Both the position numbers and the translations under genes were made by a program. Positions 31,501 to 36,849 of a stretch of 36,849 bases of DNA are shown piece by piece. Source of the DNA: Candidatus Methanophagales archaeon (lineage in GTDB: Archaea; Halobacteriota; Syntropharchaeia; Alkanophagales; Methanospirareceae); contig JAUWNY010000002.1 of assembly GCA_030612405.1 (NCBI GenBank), forward strand, positions 1 to 36,849, read 5' to 3'. Under the pieces are notes generated by a model. It ran no database searches. It saw nothing but the letters and a program-made list of their open reading frames with translations, and was not told where the DNA came from. The stretch's first letter is position 1. The number at the start of each line of letters is the position of its first letter.

Positions 31501-33236
31501 ACAACACTGCCGAATCGCCCTGGTTCAACCTATCAAACGAGGTGGACGTTGAGGTGAAGAACGTTGGTACTGCCGATGCTGGCGCGTTTAACGTGAGTTT
31601 GTATGCAGACGGTGAATACGTTGATAAGAAAAGGATATCAGACTTAGGAACCGGGAGTTCTACAATCCTGCAGTTCAAGTGGACTCCGGTTGGAGCGGAC
31701 TGCTTCAAGGACTGCTCCTTCACCGATACGTCCCGGGACTACAATCTCTCCGCGGTAGCTGACTGCGACAACGAAGTGAACGAGAGTGATGAGACGAACA
31801 ACAATTTGACGGAGGTGGAAAAAGCATGCTACAATGGCTACATGGCAGATGAGCCTCTGGAAAACGTTGCACACGGCTTGCTTCATGGCGGGCTACTGTT
31901 CACGACTGGAGATGGAACATACGGCGGTCTGTATAGCCCCGGTGATTCGATAGATACAACCTACGAAATAACGCTTCCAGCGGGTGCATCGGTTGTGCTT
32001 GCACGCCTTAATGTTTACTACACATGGCATTATGAAAAGGACAGTTGTCCCGCGATGGAGGTGAGCATTGATGGAACCATTGTTCCACTTGACGTGAGCT
32101 ACAACGACATCAAATGCTACGGGGCGGCGTGGGTCTTCCCCTGGGGTAACTACGTGTATAACCTGACAGACTACATCCAGGGTAACGGCACTTACACGGT
32201 GACCGTGAAGAGAACAGGGGGTCCAAGCTTCTGCATCGCCGCTCCGGGCATTGAAGTGCTTTACGAAGACGAGACCAGGCCGCTCATAGAATACTGGATA
32301 AATGAAGGAGCAGACGTTCTGATTGGAGGCAGAAGAGGGGATGGCGGACATCTATCTTTAGAAGAGTGCATAAACAACGCAACGTTCCCGGGAAACGTTG
32401 ACGCGGGTAAAGTGGAGAATGCAACGCTCGGCGTGGTGTCGCCGTGGGCTGGAGCAGCATGGACGCCCGGGATGACAAACTACCTGTTCTTCAACGACTT
32501 TGAGCTTGGACAGGGCGTGTATCATGACGAAACGTATGAAGAAGCAATAGGCGGCATATCAATGCACATAGGAAGCACGGGTGCGCAGGTCGGTGTGAAT
32601 CTGAGTGACGTAACGGATTATCTGCTGGCAAGCGACAACCGGGTTGGTCAGGGCGATGACGGCGACAACATGATGCCTTGCAATGCGTTTTTGGTGGTGG
32701 AGTACGGAGAAGAACCACCGCCGACAGCGTTCATGGTCTATGGCTGGGTTAACGACAGCACGGGTGCGCCTGTTTTGAATCCGAATGTAACGATAACAAA
32801 TCTGAACACCGCTGAGGTTTTTATTGCAGAGACGAATGCGAGTTCAAGCTACTATCAGGTTCTAACCACCTCAGAGAATGTAAACGCAGGCAATGTGCTG
32901 CGCTTCTATGCGAGTGACAATGGAAACAAAACAGAGTTCAACCACATGGTTATGCAAGAGGAGATGGATACTGGTGGCTTCGAGCAGAATATAACGGTCG
33001 TGGGTGTGCCAGCAGGAATATGCGGCGACGTTGATGGTAAAGGAGGAGTGACAATGTTTGATGGAAGACAAATATGGATGAACATCATCTACGGCGCCGG
33101 GGATTATCCAATTGCGAATGAATGGGTGGCAGACGTTGATGGTAAAGGAGGAATAACCATGTTTGACGGAAGGCAGATATGGATGAACATCATCTATGGT
33201 GCAGAAGATTATCCGCTGACCTGTAAACCCTTTTAG
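25584..33236 (+). CDS. Giant secreted DUF3344/CARDB/beta-propeller protein with C-terminal dockerin
   Basis: 2550 residues with a signal peptide (1 to about 38). Domains in order: DUF3344-like (40-343); Pro/Thr linker (about 344-357); seven ~51-residue repeats of the form EQWNRTFGG..YGYSVQQTSDGG (360-720, a likely seven-bladed propeller); two CARDB domains (726-942); five AFNITGDGRWNL repeats (about 977-1230); a beta domain; CARDB (1321-1430); a second propeller with HLVWSD/VHVVWDN/KHVIWSQ blades (1430-1853); an Ig-like domain; CARDB (1962-2077); a second DUF3344-like region (2083-2377); a carboxypeptidase-regulatory-like domain (2380-2475); and a dockerin (2477-2550). The dockerin doublet is DVDGKGGVTMFDGRQIW / DVDGKGGITMFDGRQIW. 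Many N-glycosylation sequons. It is probably displayed or docked on a cohesin-bearing scaffold outside the cell; no cohesin is in the window. Confidence 0.92.
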   Translation: MRKRKSIAGKKDVKRAIVMFAIVIAALALFSIMPMPVSADAPGNPGAGCHSETKYYGTINGGMYFEQYGFLQFRSMTKTFDNVPDGIKFARVYTGVWAGSPGKGGKFNITIANATSSYTTTTYQACDPCPGEPCADYQSLRCDTLNWSGNVPPNVPSGDIHDYVTGCNVHFISYNATPYITPGSNTITVNTSCSDNCTCWDGRIYLAALLVVYEDASMPEITYWINEGAPFMEDNSTCDGPDDHLNISFYFNGTHISNPAKVKYWTLGFPHVANATTEPAYMKLNGNSIGEYDYMEKYGGYEVFYRWDDIPPGYLNPSSNLFCYSNPNPFYERVNVAALILEGESPTPTPTPAPAPITEQWNMTFGGAGDDYGYSVQQTADGGYILAGDTRSYGAGDADVWLIKTDSKGNEQWSRTFGGAEADLLDRGSVRQTSDGGYVITSYTYSYGADNGSVWLLKTNQNGNEEWNRTFGGEGLDWGHSVRQTSDGGYVIAGRIIPPYAGDRADAWLIRTDSNGVEQWNRTFGADGCEYAASVQQTADDGYVMTGRTTSFGAAEADAWLIRTDSNGIEQWNRTFGGAGYDYGYSVQQTSDGGYVIAGSTNGRQDVWLIKTRPDGTEEWNTIFGGPAKADEGYSVQQTSDGGYILAGYTESYGTAGSADVWLIRTDSDGIEQWNMTVGGTGLEKGYSVHQTADGDYIAAGYTNSFGAGGYDLWLIKLSTPVVRQIDLLTTALETPSTLYANLTNTISATIKNNGTGDASSFNVSLSADGSPVDEVVVSGLGAGKSTAVSFSWSPSRTGDFELCVAADCDFEVNESNEGNNVLCKNVTVLPFEIDLLPTALETQSTPYANFTNTIRTTIKNNGTGNASSFNVSLTAGDVVVDKTGVSGLSVGESVVVNLYWTPSYTGDFELCVAADCDSNINESEEDNNVLCENVTVLSFEHPCWNDTFDDETKIAEMQKVVVSEGDVKIDLENVSWIWESNPLLVAGLGTANNPNPAIAFNITGDEKWNLIVGENYKYSGFYWDGTQWIKSSSLVSGLAWHAGPSGSISPTIAFNITGDGRWNLLAGKYYYPMVYGYYWNGMQWIENSSLVAGLGGGGGSPELAFNITGDRRWNLINRARGYYWNDNQWVENPSLVAGLGGEVPAIAFNITGDGRWNLIAGHSSGEFLGFYWNGTQWISDPSLVSGLGNIYLPQSVIAFNITGEGRWNLIAGELGGDNRRFYGYQWIVEKGSMKSVVIHSVSYFKNWTVFNANATVPAGTGITYKILDEKNDTIMTVTDGHDISGITQTSIRLFAELTTVNPSYTPVLHDWSVSWETGEVDLLPTAIETPANLYPNETWKISAAVKNDGGAHSGGFKAALYANDTEVDTEFIDDIPAGESTSVTFEWTPNHVGNYNLTVIADSDAAITESNETNNELTKEVSVLHSTVRRLTFDTNSSINPAIATDSEGNLHLVWSDPRDRNGEGCKWHNGHTEWIIFYDLYYKKLAPNGMVLVDDIKLTELAGTPLSAVNPAIAVDSNDNVHVVWDNETWTGIGVLGCTHSTSPYYMKLDNDGNIVVEPKLIIQLPEYQSVPARGIAVDHDGNFHIVVVKSRVEYADVKYKKLDKEGNELLNYTVDCQPGSDKNWAYMDVLDIALDSDSNAHIVYTKGPCGCYGMGCENYPCRGVLNCQDAWYAKIDDEGVHLQDLNGDLPLPSLYPSVCVDSGDNKHVIWSQHNGSGSGDLLEGGGFDFYYSKFDKSGNKVIDGKRLTYEDYLPEGYADEGGYYLPGVAHPIVDTESGVMHVTWSRESEKEIYYMAFDTSGDEITNKTLISFEDGDSWEPGIDACSDGAHLVWTDNRDGNNEIYYARMFLPENRVFILCPSDKWTPPNVNATYAIGIMHTMPGSETFDLTLANLDGADVAELNKSAITLNPNDIGEVILNVTDAVLGDYRVKVNVESQSNPGINTSAIITTSVITPKHDLVITAMDAYHNNTAESPWFNLSNEVDVEVKNVGTADAGAFNVSLYADGEYVDKKRISDLGTGSSTILQFKWTPVGADCFKDCSFTDTSRDYNLSAVADCDNEVNESDETNNNLTEVEKACYNGYMADEPLENVAHGLLHGGLLFTTGDGTYGGLYSPGDSIDTTYEITLPAGASVVLARLNVYYTWHYEKDSCPAMEVSIDGTIVPLDVSYNDIKCYGAAWVFPWGNYVYNLTDYIQGNGTYTVTVKRTGGPSFCIAAPGIEVLYEDETRPLIEYWINEGADVLIGGRRGDGGHLSLEECINNATFPGNVDAGKVENATLGVVSPWAGAAWTPGMTNYLFFNDFELGQGVYHDETYEEAIGGISMHIGSTGAQVGVNLSDVTDYLLASDNRVGQGDDGDNMMPCNAFLVVEYGEEPPPTAFMVYGWVNDSTGAPVLNPNVTITNLNTAEVFIAETNASSSYYQVLTTSENVNAGNVLRFYASDNGNKTEFNHMVMQEEMDTGGFEQNITVVGVPAGICGDVDGKGGVTMFDGRQIWMNIIYGAGDYPIANEWVADVDGKGGITMFDGRQIWMNIIYGAEDYPLTCKPF

Positions 33237-33240
33237 AAAA

Positions 33241-33490
33241 CACTTTCTTTCTAAAAACTTTTTTGCTTCGCAAAAACCTTTACTAAAAATTCGCTTCGCA
33301 GAAAGAACCTGTACTAAGAAAGAAACCCTTTTTGCAACGCAAAAAGCCTTTACTAAAAGATATGCGTTTTTTGGGAAAGAAAGTTTGTTGGTAAAGCTTT
33401 TCTATAAGCCCTTACAGGGCTTGCGGGTAAACCCTTACAGGGTTTTCGGGGTGGTAGGGGCGGAGCCCCTACATGGGGCAGAGCCCCACA
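33241..33490. repeat. Array of short perfect hairpins downstream of the giant gene
   Basis: Successive stems: TTTTTGC-TTC-GCAAAAA (33260-33276), TTTTTGC-AAC-GCAAAAA (33329-33345), AAGCCC-TTACA-GGGCTT (33406-33422), AAACCC-TTACA-GGGTTT (33429-33445), TAGGGGC-GGA-GCCCCTA (33456-33472) and TGGGGC-AGA-GCCCCA (33474-33488). Between them are repeats of CCTTTACTAAAA and CCTGTACTAAGAAAGAAA. No gene is visible between 33237 and 33589. The first stem could end the 7.6-kb transcript; the rest look like an accumulated repeat. Confidence 0.7.
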
Positions 33491-33589
33491 GTGCTAAAAG
33501 AAAAAGTGGAGGTGAAAAAGAGAGGAAATGGAGGAAACGAACGTGAAAATGGAAAAAGGAGAAGCTGCTTTTGATGTGGCGAGCTATGG

Positions 33590-33844
33590 TCATGCCTGGG
33601 ACAGAAAGGAATACAAATCAGAAGTTGAGAATACATCTACTACGGATTGCTTCTTGAACGCCTTTTCACCAGACCAGATTGGAAAATCGAACCTTAACGC
33701 TAATGCGAAATATTCTACATCTTTTGGATGTGGAGCGAGTTTTAAATCAATAGCTTTTAGCGCAACCTCTGACCAATCCTCCTCTGGTATCTCTTCTATT
33801 TCCTTCTCCAATTCATTTGGTATTTTAATCACCAATTCCGCCAT
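33590..33844 (-). pseudogene. VapB-VapC deletion fusion
   Basis: The 84-codon frame starts MAELVIKIPNELEKEIEEIP, the opening of the VapB antitoxin at 34454-34684 (MAELVVKIPEDIGIELGKIP). After residue 36 it becomes the last ~47 residues of a PIN toxin: HPKDVEYFALALRFDFPIW, then SGEKAFKKQSVVDVF (the expected Asp of SGDKA is Glu). The antitoxin C-terminus and toxin N-terminus, including the first two catalytic acidic residues, are gone, so a single internal deletion fused the pair. The open frame survived in phase. Longer frames from upstream starts would translate promoter sequence. Confidence 0.75.
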
Positions 33845-33925
33845 TTCTACCACCGCTAATAATATTGGCAATGCATATATAAAACACTTTCTTTCTGAAG
33901 AAAGAACCTGTGCTAAGAAAGAAAA
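33838..33925 (-). repeat. Duplicated vapB promoter plus TTTCTTTCT hairpin element
   Basis: GCCATTTCTACCACCGCTAA, TAATATTGGCAATG and a TATATAAA box are followed by CACTTTCTTTCTGAAGAAAGAA, CCTGTGCTAAGAAAGAAA. The block to the TATA box is almost identical to 34675-34722 at the second vapB. The hairpin words recur at 34722-34770 and 33239-33335. Confidence 0.65.
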
Positions 33926-34174
33926 TAAAAAGAAAAAAAATGAAGGTGAAGAGATAAAAATGGAAGAGGAAGGTGAAAAGGAGAAAAAAAATGGAGGGAA
34001 TAAGCGTGGGAATAGGAGTAAAAAGTGAAGGAATGGAAAAAGGAGAAGTTGTTTGTGAAGATGCACGATACAAGATGCAAACGCCTATGGCGTAATTTCC
34101 AAATCACAACTGCCAAATCCCAAAATAACAACAGAAGATGATGGCGAATTGTTGATTTCACCGGTGCATAGGGT

Positions 34175-34447
34175 TTATGGTGCGGTCCTACCAAATAGAA
34201 TTTCTAGGGCTTCAGAGGGTGTAATAACTCTATCAGGCAAGCATTCCTTTAATCCCTTATCTCCAGAGAGAATCTTACAATCAAATTTGAGTATTTTATC
34301 CACTCTTTTACCAACCTCAAAGAACAGGAACTCAGGGGCTATAAATTCAAATTTCATGAGAAGCTTGTTTAACTCAAAAACCTTTAAAGGCTTGCCCCTT
34401 CTCATCAGGGCAGAGAATACGACATTAGCGTCAACTATCAGTAGCAT
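34175..34447 (-). CDS. vapC: PIN-domain toxin (VapC) with internal deletion
   Basis: 90 residues: a normal PIN start MLLIVDANVVFSALMRRGKP (Asp6) and FIAPEFLFFEVGKR with Glu. The sequence then jumps directly to ILKFDCKILSGDKGLKE, the last strand region. The central helices with the HPKDxxYxALA block, kept in the neighbouring fusion at 33590-33844, are missing (about 45-50 residues). The frame is intact, but the metal site would lack an acidic residue, so it is probably inactive. It follows its antitoxin by 6 nt. Confidence 0.7.
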   Translation of the reverse strand: MLLIVDANVVFSALMRRGKPLKVFELNKLLMKFEFIAPEFLFFEVGKRVDKILKFDCKILSGDKGLKECLPDRVITPSEALEILFGRTAP

Positions 34448-34453
34448 CTCGAA

Positions 34454-34684
34454 TCACTTCTCAATCTTAAGAAGCCTTTTAGCAATCGCTAAACTTACTT
34501 CGTCTGCTAATTCTTTGGCTTGTTCCTCAGTTAGTTTTGATTTAGACACTATCGATTCGACTTCTCTTATTTCTTCCAGCTCTCTTCTCAGGAATCTTGA
34601 GAATAGCAATTGCCAATCCTCCTTTGGTATTTTACCAAGTTCTATTCCAATATCCTCCGGTATCTTAACAACTAATTCTGCCAT
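34454..34684 (-). CDS. vapB: VapB-like antitoxin paired with the deleted PIN toxin
   Basis: 76 residues from MAELVVKIPEDIGIELGKIP, a short DNA-binding-like N-terminus, followed by long charged helices (EEIREVESIVSKSKLTEEQA, KELADEVSLAIAKRLLKIEK). This resembles small archaeal antitoxins that precede PIN proteins. GGTGG lies 6 nt before the ATG and TTTATATAC about 35-40 nt before it. The same promoter block precedes the fused pair at 33844, so the two modules are tandem duplicates. Confidence 0.7.
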   Translation of the reverse strand: MAELVVKIPEDIGIELGKIPKEDWQLLFSRFLRRELEEIREVESIVSKSKLTEEQAKELADEVSLAIAKRLLKIEK

Positions 34685-34770
34685 TTCTACCACCGCTAAT
34701 AATATTGGCAATGAGTATATAAACACTTTTTCTTTTTTGTAAAAAAAGAAAACCTGTGCTAAAAGAAAAA
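34675..34770 (-). repeat. Second copy of the vapB promoter plus hairpin element
   Basis: It shares GCCATTTCTACCACCGCTAA, TAATATTGGCAATG and ATATAAA with 33838-33883, then CACTTTTTCTTTTTTG and AACCTGTGCTAAAAGAAAAA. The downstream gap (34771-35272) has AT-rich sequence, a strong TATA box, a tRNA T-arm-like string and purine-rich leader sequence, but no gene that I can support. Confidence 0.6.
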
Positions 34771-34895
34771 AGTCCCTTTCATTTTAAAGGAAGGGCTTAA
34801 AAGTAATACTTCGAAGATATTTCTCATATCTTGTGTTAATATTTTTAAATATGGTCTTTTGTACTTATACTATTAAAACCAAAAAACTTAAGTAG

Positions 34896-34907
34896 TATTT
34901 ATATAAG
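34896..34907 (+). promoter_or_regulatory. Candidate promoter for the second surface-protein gene or an RNA
   Basis: GTATTTATATAAG is a strong archaeal TATA box in a 100-nt AT-rich stretch. Initiation would be near 34932 (AGCGGCAAAATGAAGCGG). That gives a ~340-nt leader for the gene at 35273, or a separate small RNA. Confidence 0.4.
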
Positions 34908-35002
34908 ATTATAATGTATTATTTTTTAGCGGCAAAATGAAGCGGAGTATGAGCGATGGAAAAGCAATGGGGAAGAGCAGAGATTTTGGGAAAATATGTC
35001 CC

Positions 35003-35027
35003 TTACAGGTTCGAATCCCGGAGGGGC
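35003..35027 (+). other. tRNA T-arm-like string (possible tRNA 3' relic)
   Basis: TTACAGGTTCGAATCCCGGAGGGGC resembles the T-loop and 3' acceptor of a tRNA (GGTTCGAATCC). The five-base T-stem has mismatches and no matching 5' acceptor strand, D-arm or anticodon arm is found upstream, so it is not a functional tRNA. Confidence 0.3.
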
Positions 35028-35272
35028 GATGGGGAAGAAGGCGAGGTGAAGAAGGTGAAAACAAACTTAGTGGGGTGATGAAATGGGCAAAAGCGGTGTA
35101 ACACGGGCATGCCTATTCCCTATTTAGATAAAAAGCAAAGGGAGCGAAGGGAGAAGATGAGAATAAAAGAAGGAGGTGATGCGAAGAACCTTTCCTTCCA
35201 AAGAAAAAGCTTTTTAGTCAAGGTTTTTATCGCATGGTAAAAAAGTTGTTAGGAGGTGAAAAAAAGAAAAAA

Positions 35273-36652
35273 ATGAAAACAAGATATATAGCAATACCAA
35301 TAGTGGTGATAGCAGTGTTAGCATTAGCATTAGCAGCATTAAGCACGCCGGCGATGGCTTGCACTAATTGCTGCTGCGAATGCGATGTAGAAACGACTGG
35401 CACATGCGCGGGCACATTATGCTCGCACGGCACAAACGGCACGGTTAATGGCACTATATACATAGATGGAAATGGAGAAAGTGATTCGGGAATGCGTCAG
35501 AACGACGTAACTGTGATTTTTGAAGACATACCCGATGGGGTGACTGTAAAATGGGCACGTGTTTACTGGCACATCTGGGGTGGTAATCCAGATTCTGGTG
35601 GATGGACGAACGCAACGTTTTGCAATGCAACCCAGTGCTGGACCGACAATCAGTCTATTCCTGCTTTTAATAATGGTGGTAACCCTGCAACCAATTGCGA
35701 CCATGATGAAACCGATGGGTTTTACATGGGCGGTTCCGGCACACACTGGGTGTACTGGAACGTGACCAATAACGTAAGCACCGGGTCTAATAATATAACA
35801 GTAGATAACACCGACTGGTGGGATGGCAGATGTATGTGGGTGTATATGGTCGCGGTGCTTGAGAATACGACAAAGTACTCGGAAATGCACTACTGGGTCA
35901 ACCAGGGTTATGAGGACCTCGGGGCGACTACCAGCACGACATGGTTCAACGGACCTGTTACTACCGGGAGGAATGGCACGCTGTGGCATCTTGCTCTAAC
36001 TGCAGGCTCGTCCGAAGGGGTATACTTCAATATGCATAAAGTGCATAATGGTATACCGCGGACCACGGTGACGAAAGAGATAATACCAAGCGGTTGGATA
36101 GAGAACGACAATACTCAAAACATGACGTGGGACAATACTGTGAATATCGATCCCTCTGTTCATCCAGTGATGGGGATTTTTATGGACAAGGTGGAGCAGG
36201 ATCTTACGGTCACCGAGATTGACGTTGGCACACCGAGACCAAACCATGCCTCTACGATAAAAGCAACGGTAAAGAATTGGGGCAGTGTTGACATTGATAA
36301 TCAGTTCAACGTGAGTCTATATGCCAACGATGTCTTGAAGAGCACAAAACAAACGGTCGCGTCACTGAATGCAGGCAGCAGCACAGAGGTAAGCTTTACG
36401 GGTGTGAGCCTATCGAAAGGCTGTTACGACTTCAAGGTGATTGCCGACGTTGACGGCGACATACCGGAATCAAACGAGAACAACAACGCAACAACCGTGA
36501 AAGGACAGGTAGGCTACGTCATCGATGTAGAGGACTACGGCGACTTTGACGACCTCGTGACAGAGAGCAGCAGTGGCTTATTGGGAAGCGGTAGTGTTAC
36601 GCACAGCGGAGATACCTACTGTCTCAACAAATTAGTTTTTAGACAACTATAA
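35273..36652 (+). CDS. Secreted DUF3344/CARDB surface protein, 3' end replaced by an IS element
   Basis: From ATG 35273 (AGGAGGTG at about 35251-35258) it is 459 residues. Signal peptide 1-29 (IAIPIVVIAVLALALAALS, then TPAMA). A Cys-rich mature start (CTNCCCECD...CAGTLCSHG) leads into a DUF3344-like domain (to about 305; PDGVTVKWARVYWHIWGG, YSEMHYWVNQGYEDLG). CARDB follows (about 308-415, EIDVGTPRPNHASTIKATVK to PESNENNNAT), then the beginning of a further domain (about 420-450). The last residues KLVFRQL come from the IS630-type element, so the native C-terminus (perhaps an anchor or dockerin) is lost. It is paralogous in design to the giant protein 2 kb upstream. Confidence 0.82.
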   Translation: MKTRYIAIPIVVIAVLALALAALSTPAMACTNCCCECDVETTGTCAGTLCSHGTNGTVNGTIYIDGNGESDSGMRQNDVTVIFEDIPDGVTVKWARVYWHIWGGNPDSGGWTNATFCNATQCWTDNQSIPAFNNGGNPATNCDHDETDGFYMGGSGTHWVYWNVTNNVSTGSNNITVDNTDWWDGRCMWVYMVAVLENTTKYSEMHYWVNQGYEDLGATTSTTWFNGPVTTGRNGTLWHLALTAGSSEGVYFNMHKVHNGIPRTTVTKEIIPSGWIENDNTQNMTWDNTVNIDPSVHPVMGIFMDKVEQDLTVTEIDVGTPRPNHASTIKATVKNWGSVDIDNQFNVSLYANDVLKSTKQTVASLNAGSSTEVSFTGVSLSKGCYDFKVIADVDGDIPESNENNNATTVKGQVGYVIDVEDYGDFDDLVTESSSGLLGSGSVTHSGDTYCLNKLVFRQL

Positions 36653-36849
36653 ATACTGTGAGTTTATCCTATATTTTATGAAAAGGATAGAACTCGCGGA
36701 AGAGGAGATAAAGTATCTCGGAGAATTTACAAAGAGAGGTCAGAAAAGCGCAAGAGCATTGACAAGAGCCCATGTTTTGCTTTTGGTTCATAAAGGGAAA
36801 AAGGAAACGACAATAGCAGAGATATTAAACATAAGCCGAGCAACTGTCT
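36632..36849 (+). mobile_element. IS630-type insertion sequence, left end (runs off the window)
   Basis: It begins around TTAGTTTTTAGACAACT, where the surface-protein reading frame loses its pattern, and contains a transposase start at 36678. IS630/Tc1 elements insert at TA, and a TA lies at the junction (36633). The right end and target duplication are beyond the window. Confidence 0.6.
36678..36849 (+). CDS. IS630-family transposase, N-terminal part
   Basis: 57 codons are visible before the window ends. They read KRIELAEEEIKYLGEFTKRG, then ARALTRAHVLLLV and KKETTIAEILNISRATV, the N-terminal helix-turn-helix that binds transposon ends in IS630 transposases (pattern ARxxxRAxxLLL...IAxxLxxSxxTV). 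The catalytic DDE region would lie outside the window. ACTATAAATACTG at 36646-36658 is a TATA box about 25 nt before the ATG, so the mRNA looks leaderless. Confidence 0.8.
   Translation, partial: MKRIELAEEEIKYLGEFTKRGQKSARALTRAHVLLLVHKGKKETTIAEILNISRATV

Noticed and set aside
33528-34028. Plus-strand 166-codon open frame
   Set aside because: Antisense to the VapB-VapC fusion; Ser/Thr-rich then Lys/Glu-rich composition follows from the opposite strand and purine-rich DNA, with no protein pattern.
33845-34066. Leu/Phe/Pro-rich N-terminal extension of the minus-strand frame at 33590-34066
   Set aside because: It translates polypyrimidine intergenic DNA and the promoter block; the real start is MAELV at 33844, as in the duplicate module.
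34149-34742. Plus-strand 197-codon open frame
   Set aside because: Exact shadow of the vapB/vapC pair at 34175-34684; Ser-rich low-complexity translation.
35003-35027. Functional tRNA gene
   Set aside because: Only a T-arm-like string is found; the T-stem has mismatches and no acceptor, D-arm or anticodon stem can be paired upstream.
1-36849. CRISPR array
   Set aside because: The repeats seen are dispersed, differ in length and spacing, or are tandem octamers without unique spacers; no cas gene is present.

Overview
The window looks like part of an anaerobic euryarchaeal chromosome. The evidence is an archaeal-type gene set (L40e, archaeal/fungal-type Asd, a homocysteine-forming COG1900-CBS protein, Mut7-C RNase, DUF3344/CARDB surface proteins), TATA boxes about 25-30 nt before start codons with several apparently leaderless genes, and many VapBC remnants. 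A DUF3344 surface protein ending in an archaeal dockerin, together with dense intergenic repeats, points to an ANME-1/Methanophagales-like methane or alkane oxidiser. That placement is inference; no marker gene here settles it.

Layout. 0.1-2.0 kb: a minus-strand trio joined by ATGA overlaps, with two membrane-anchored methyltransferases, the last one C-terminally short. 2.1-6.1 kb: an exonuclease III-like fragment, asd, L40e, a CooC-like ATPase and a COG1900-CBS protein. Asd makes aspartate semialdehyde, which the COG1900 enzyme family sulfurates to homocysteine. 6.1-14.7 kb: an envelope-stress/polyamine module on two facing arms. The plus arm is DUF4178, PspA, an unknown, AdoMet decarboxylase, DUF350 and an anchored Gly/Tyr-tailed protein, followed by recQ. 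The minus arm is a membrane-fused spermidine synthase-like protein and an RCK-gated K+ channel. 14.7-25.1 kb: repair, RNA-related and housekeeping genes (ogt, lipoprotein, Mut7-C RNase, endonuclease V, a VapBC pair, radical SAM, HisA-like, hisS, purM, ATP-grasp), separated by repeats and gene debris. 25.3-36.8 kb: a surface-protein region with a 2550-residue multidomain dockerin protein, an array of tiny hairpins, two decayed vapBC modules, and a second DUF3344/CARDB protein cut off by an IS630-type element that runs off the window.

The most unusual structure is in the gaps. Two intergenic elements (15.0-15.3 and 23.8-23.95 kb) are internally deleted GxxExxY-family genes inside conserved flanks. 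The flank on the 3' side recurs alone upstream of asd, the radical SAM gene and the ATP-grasp gene. These flanks carry TATA-like boxes and form the start codon of asd and the stop codons of ogt and the ATP-grasp gene. At least three other repeat types are present: a terminal-inverted-repeat element (AACCACRAGATTACACA), an AAACCGCT octamer repeat, and tight GC hairpins such as GTGGGC-AGA-GCCCAC.
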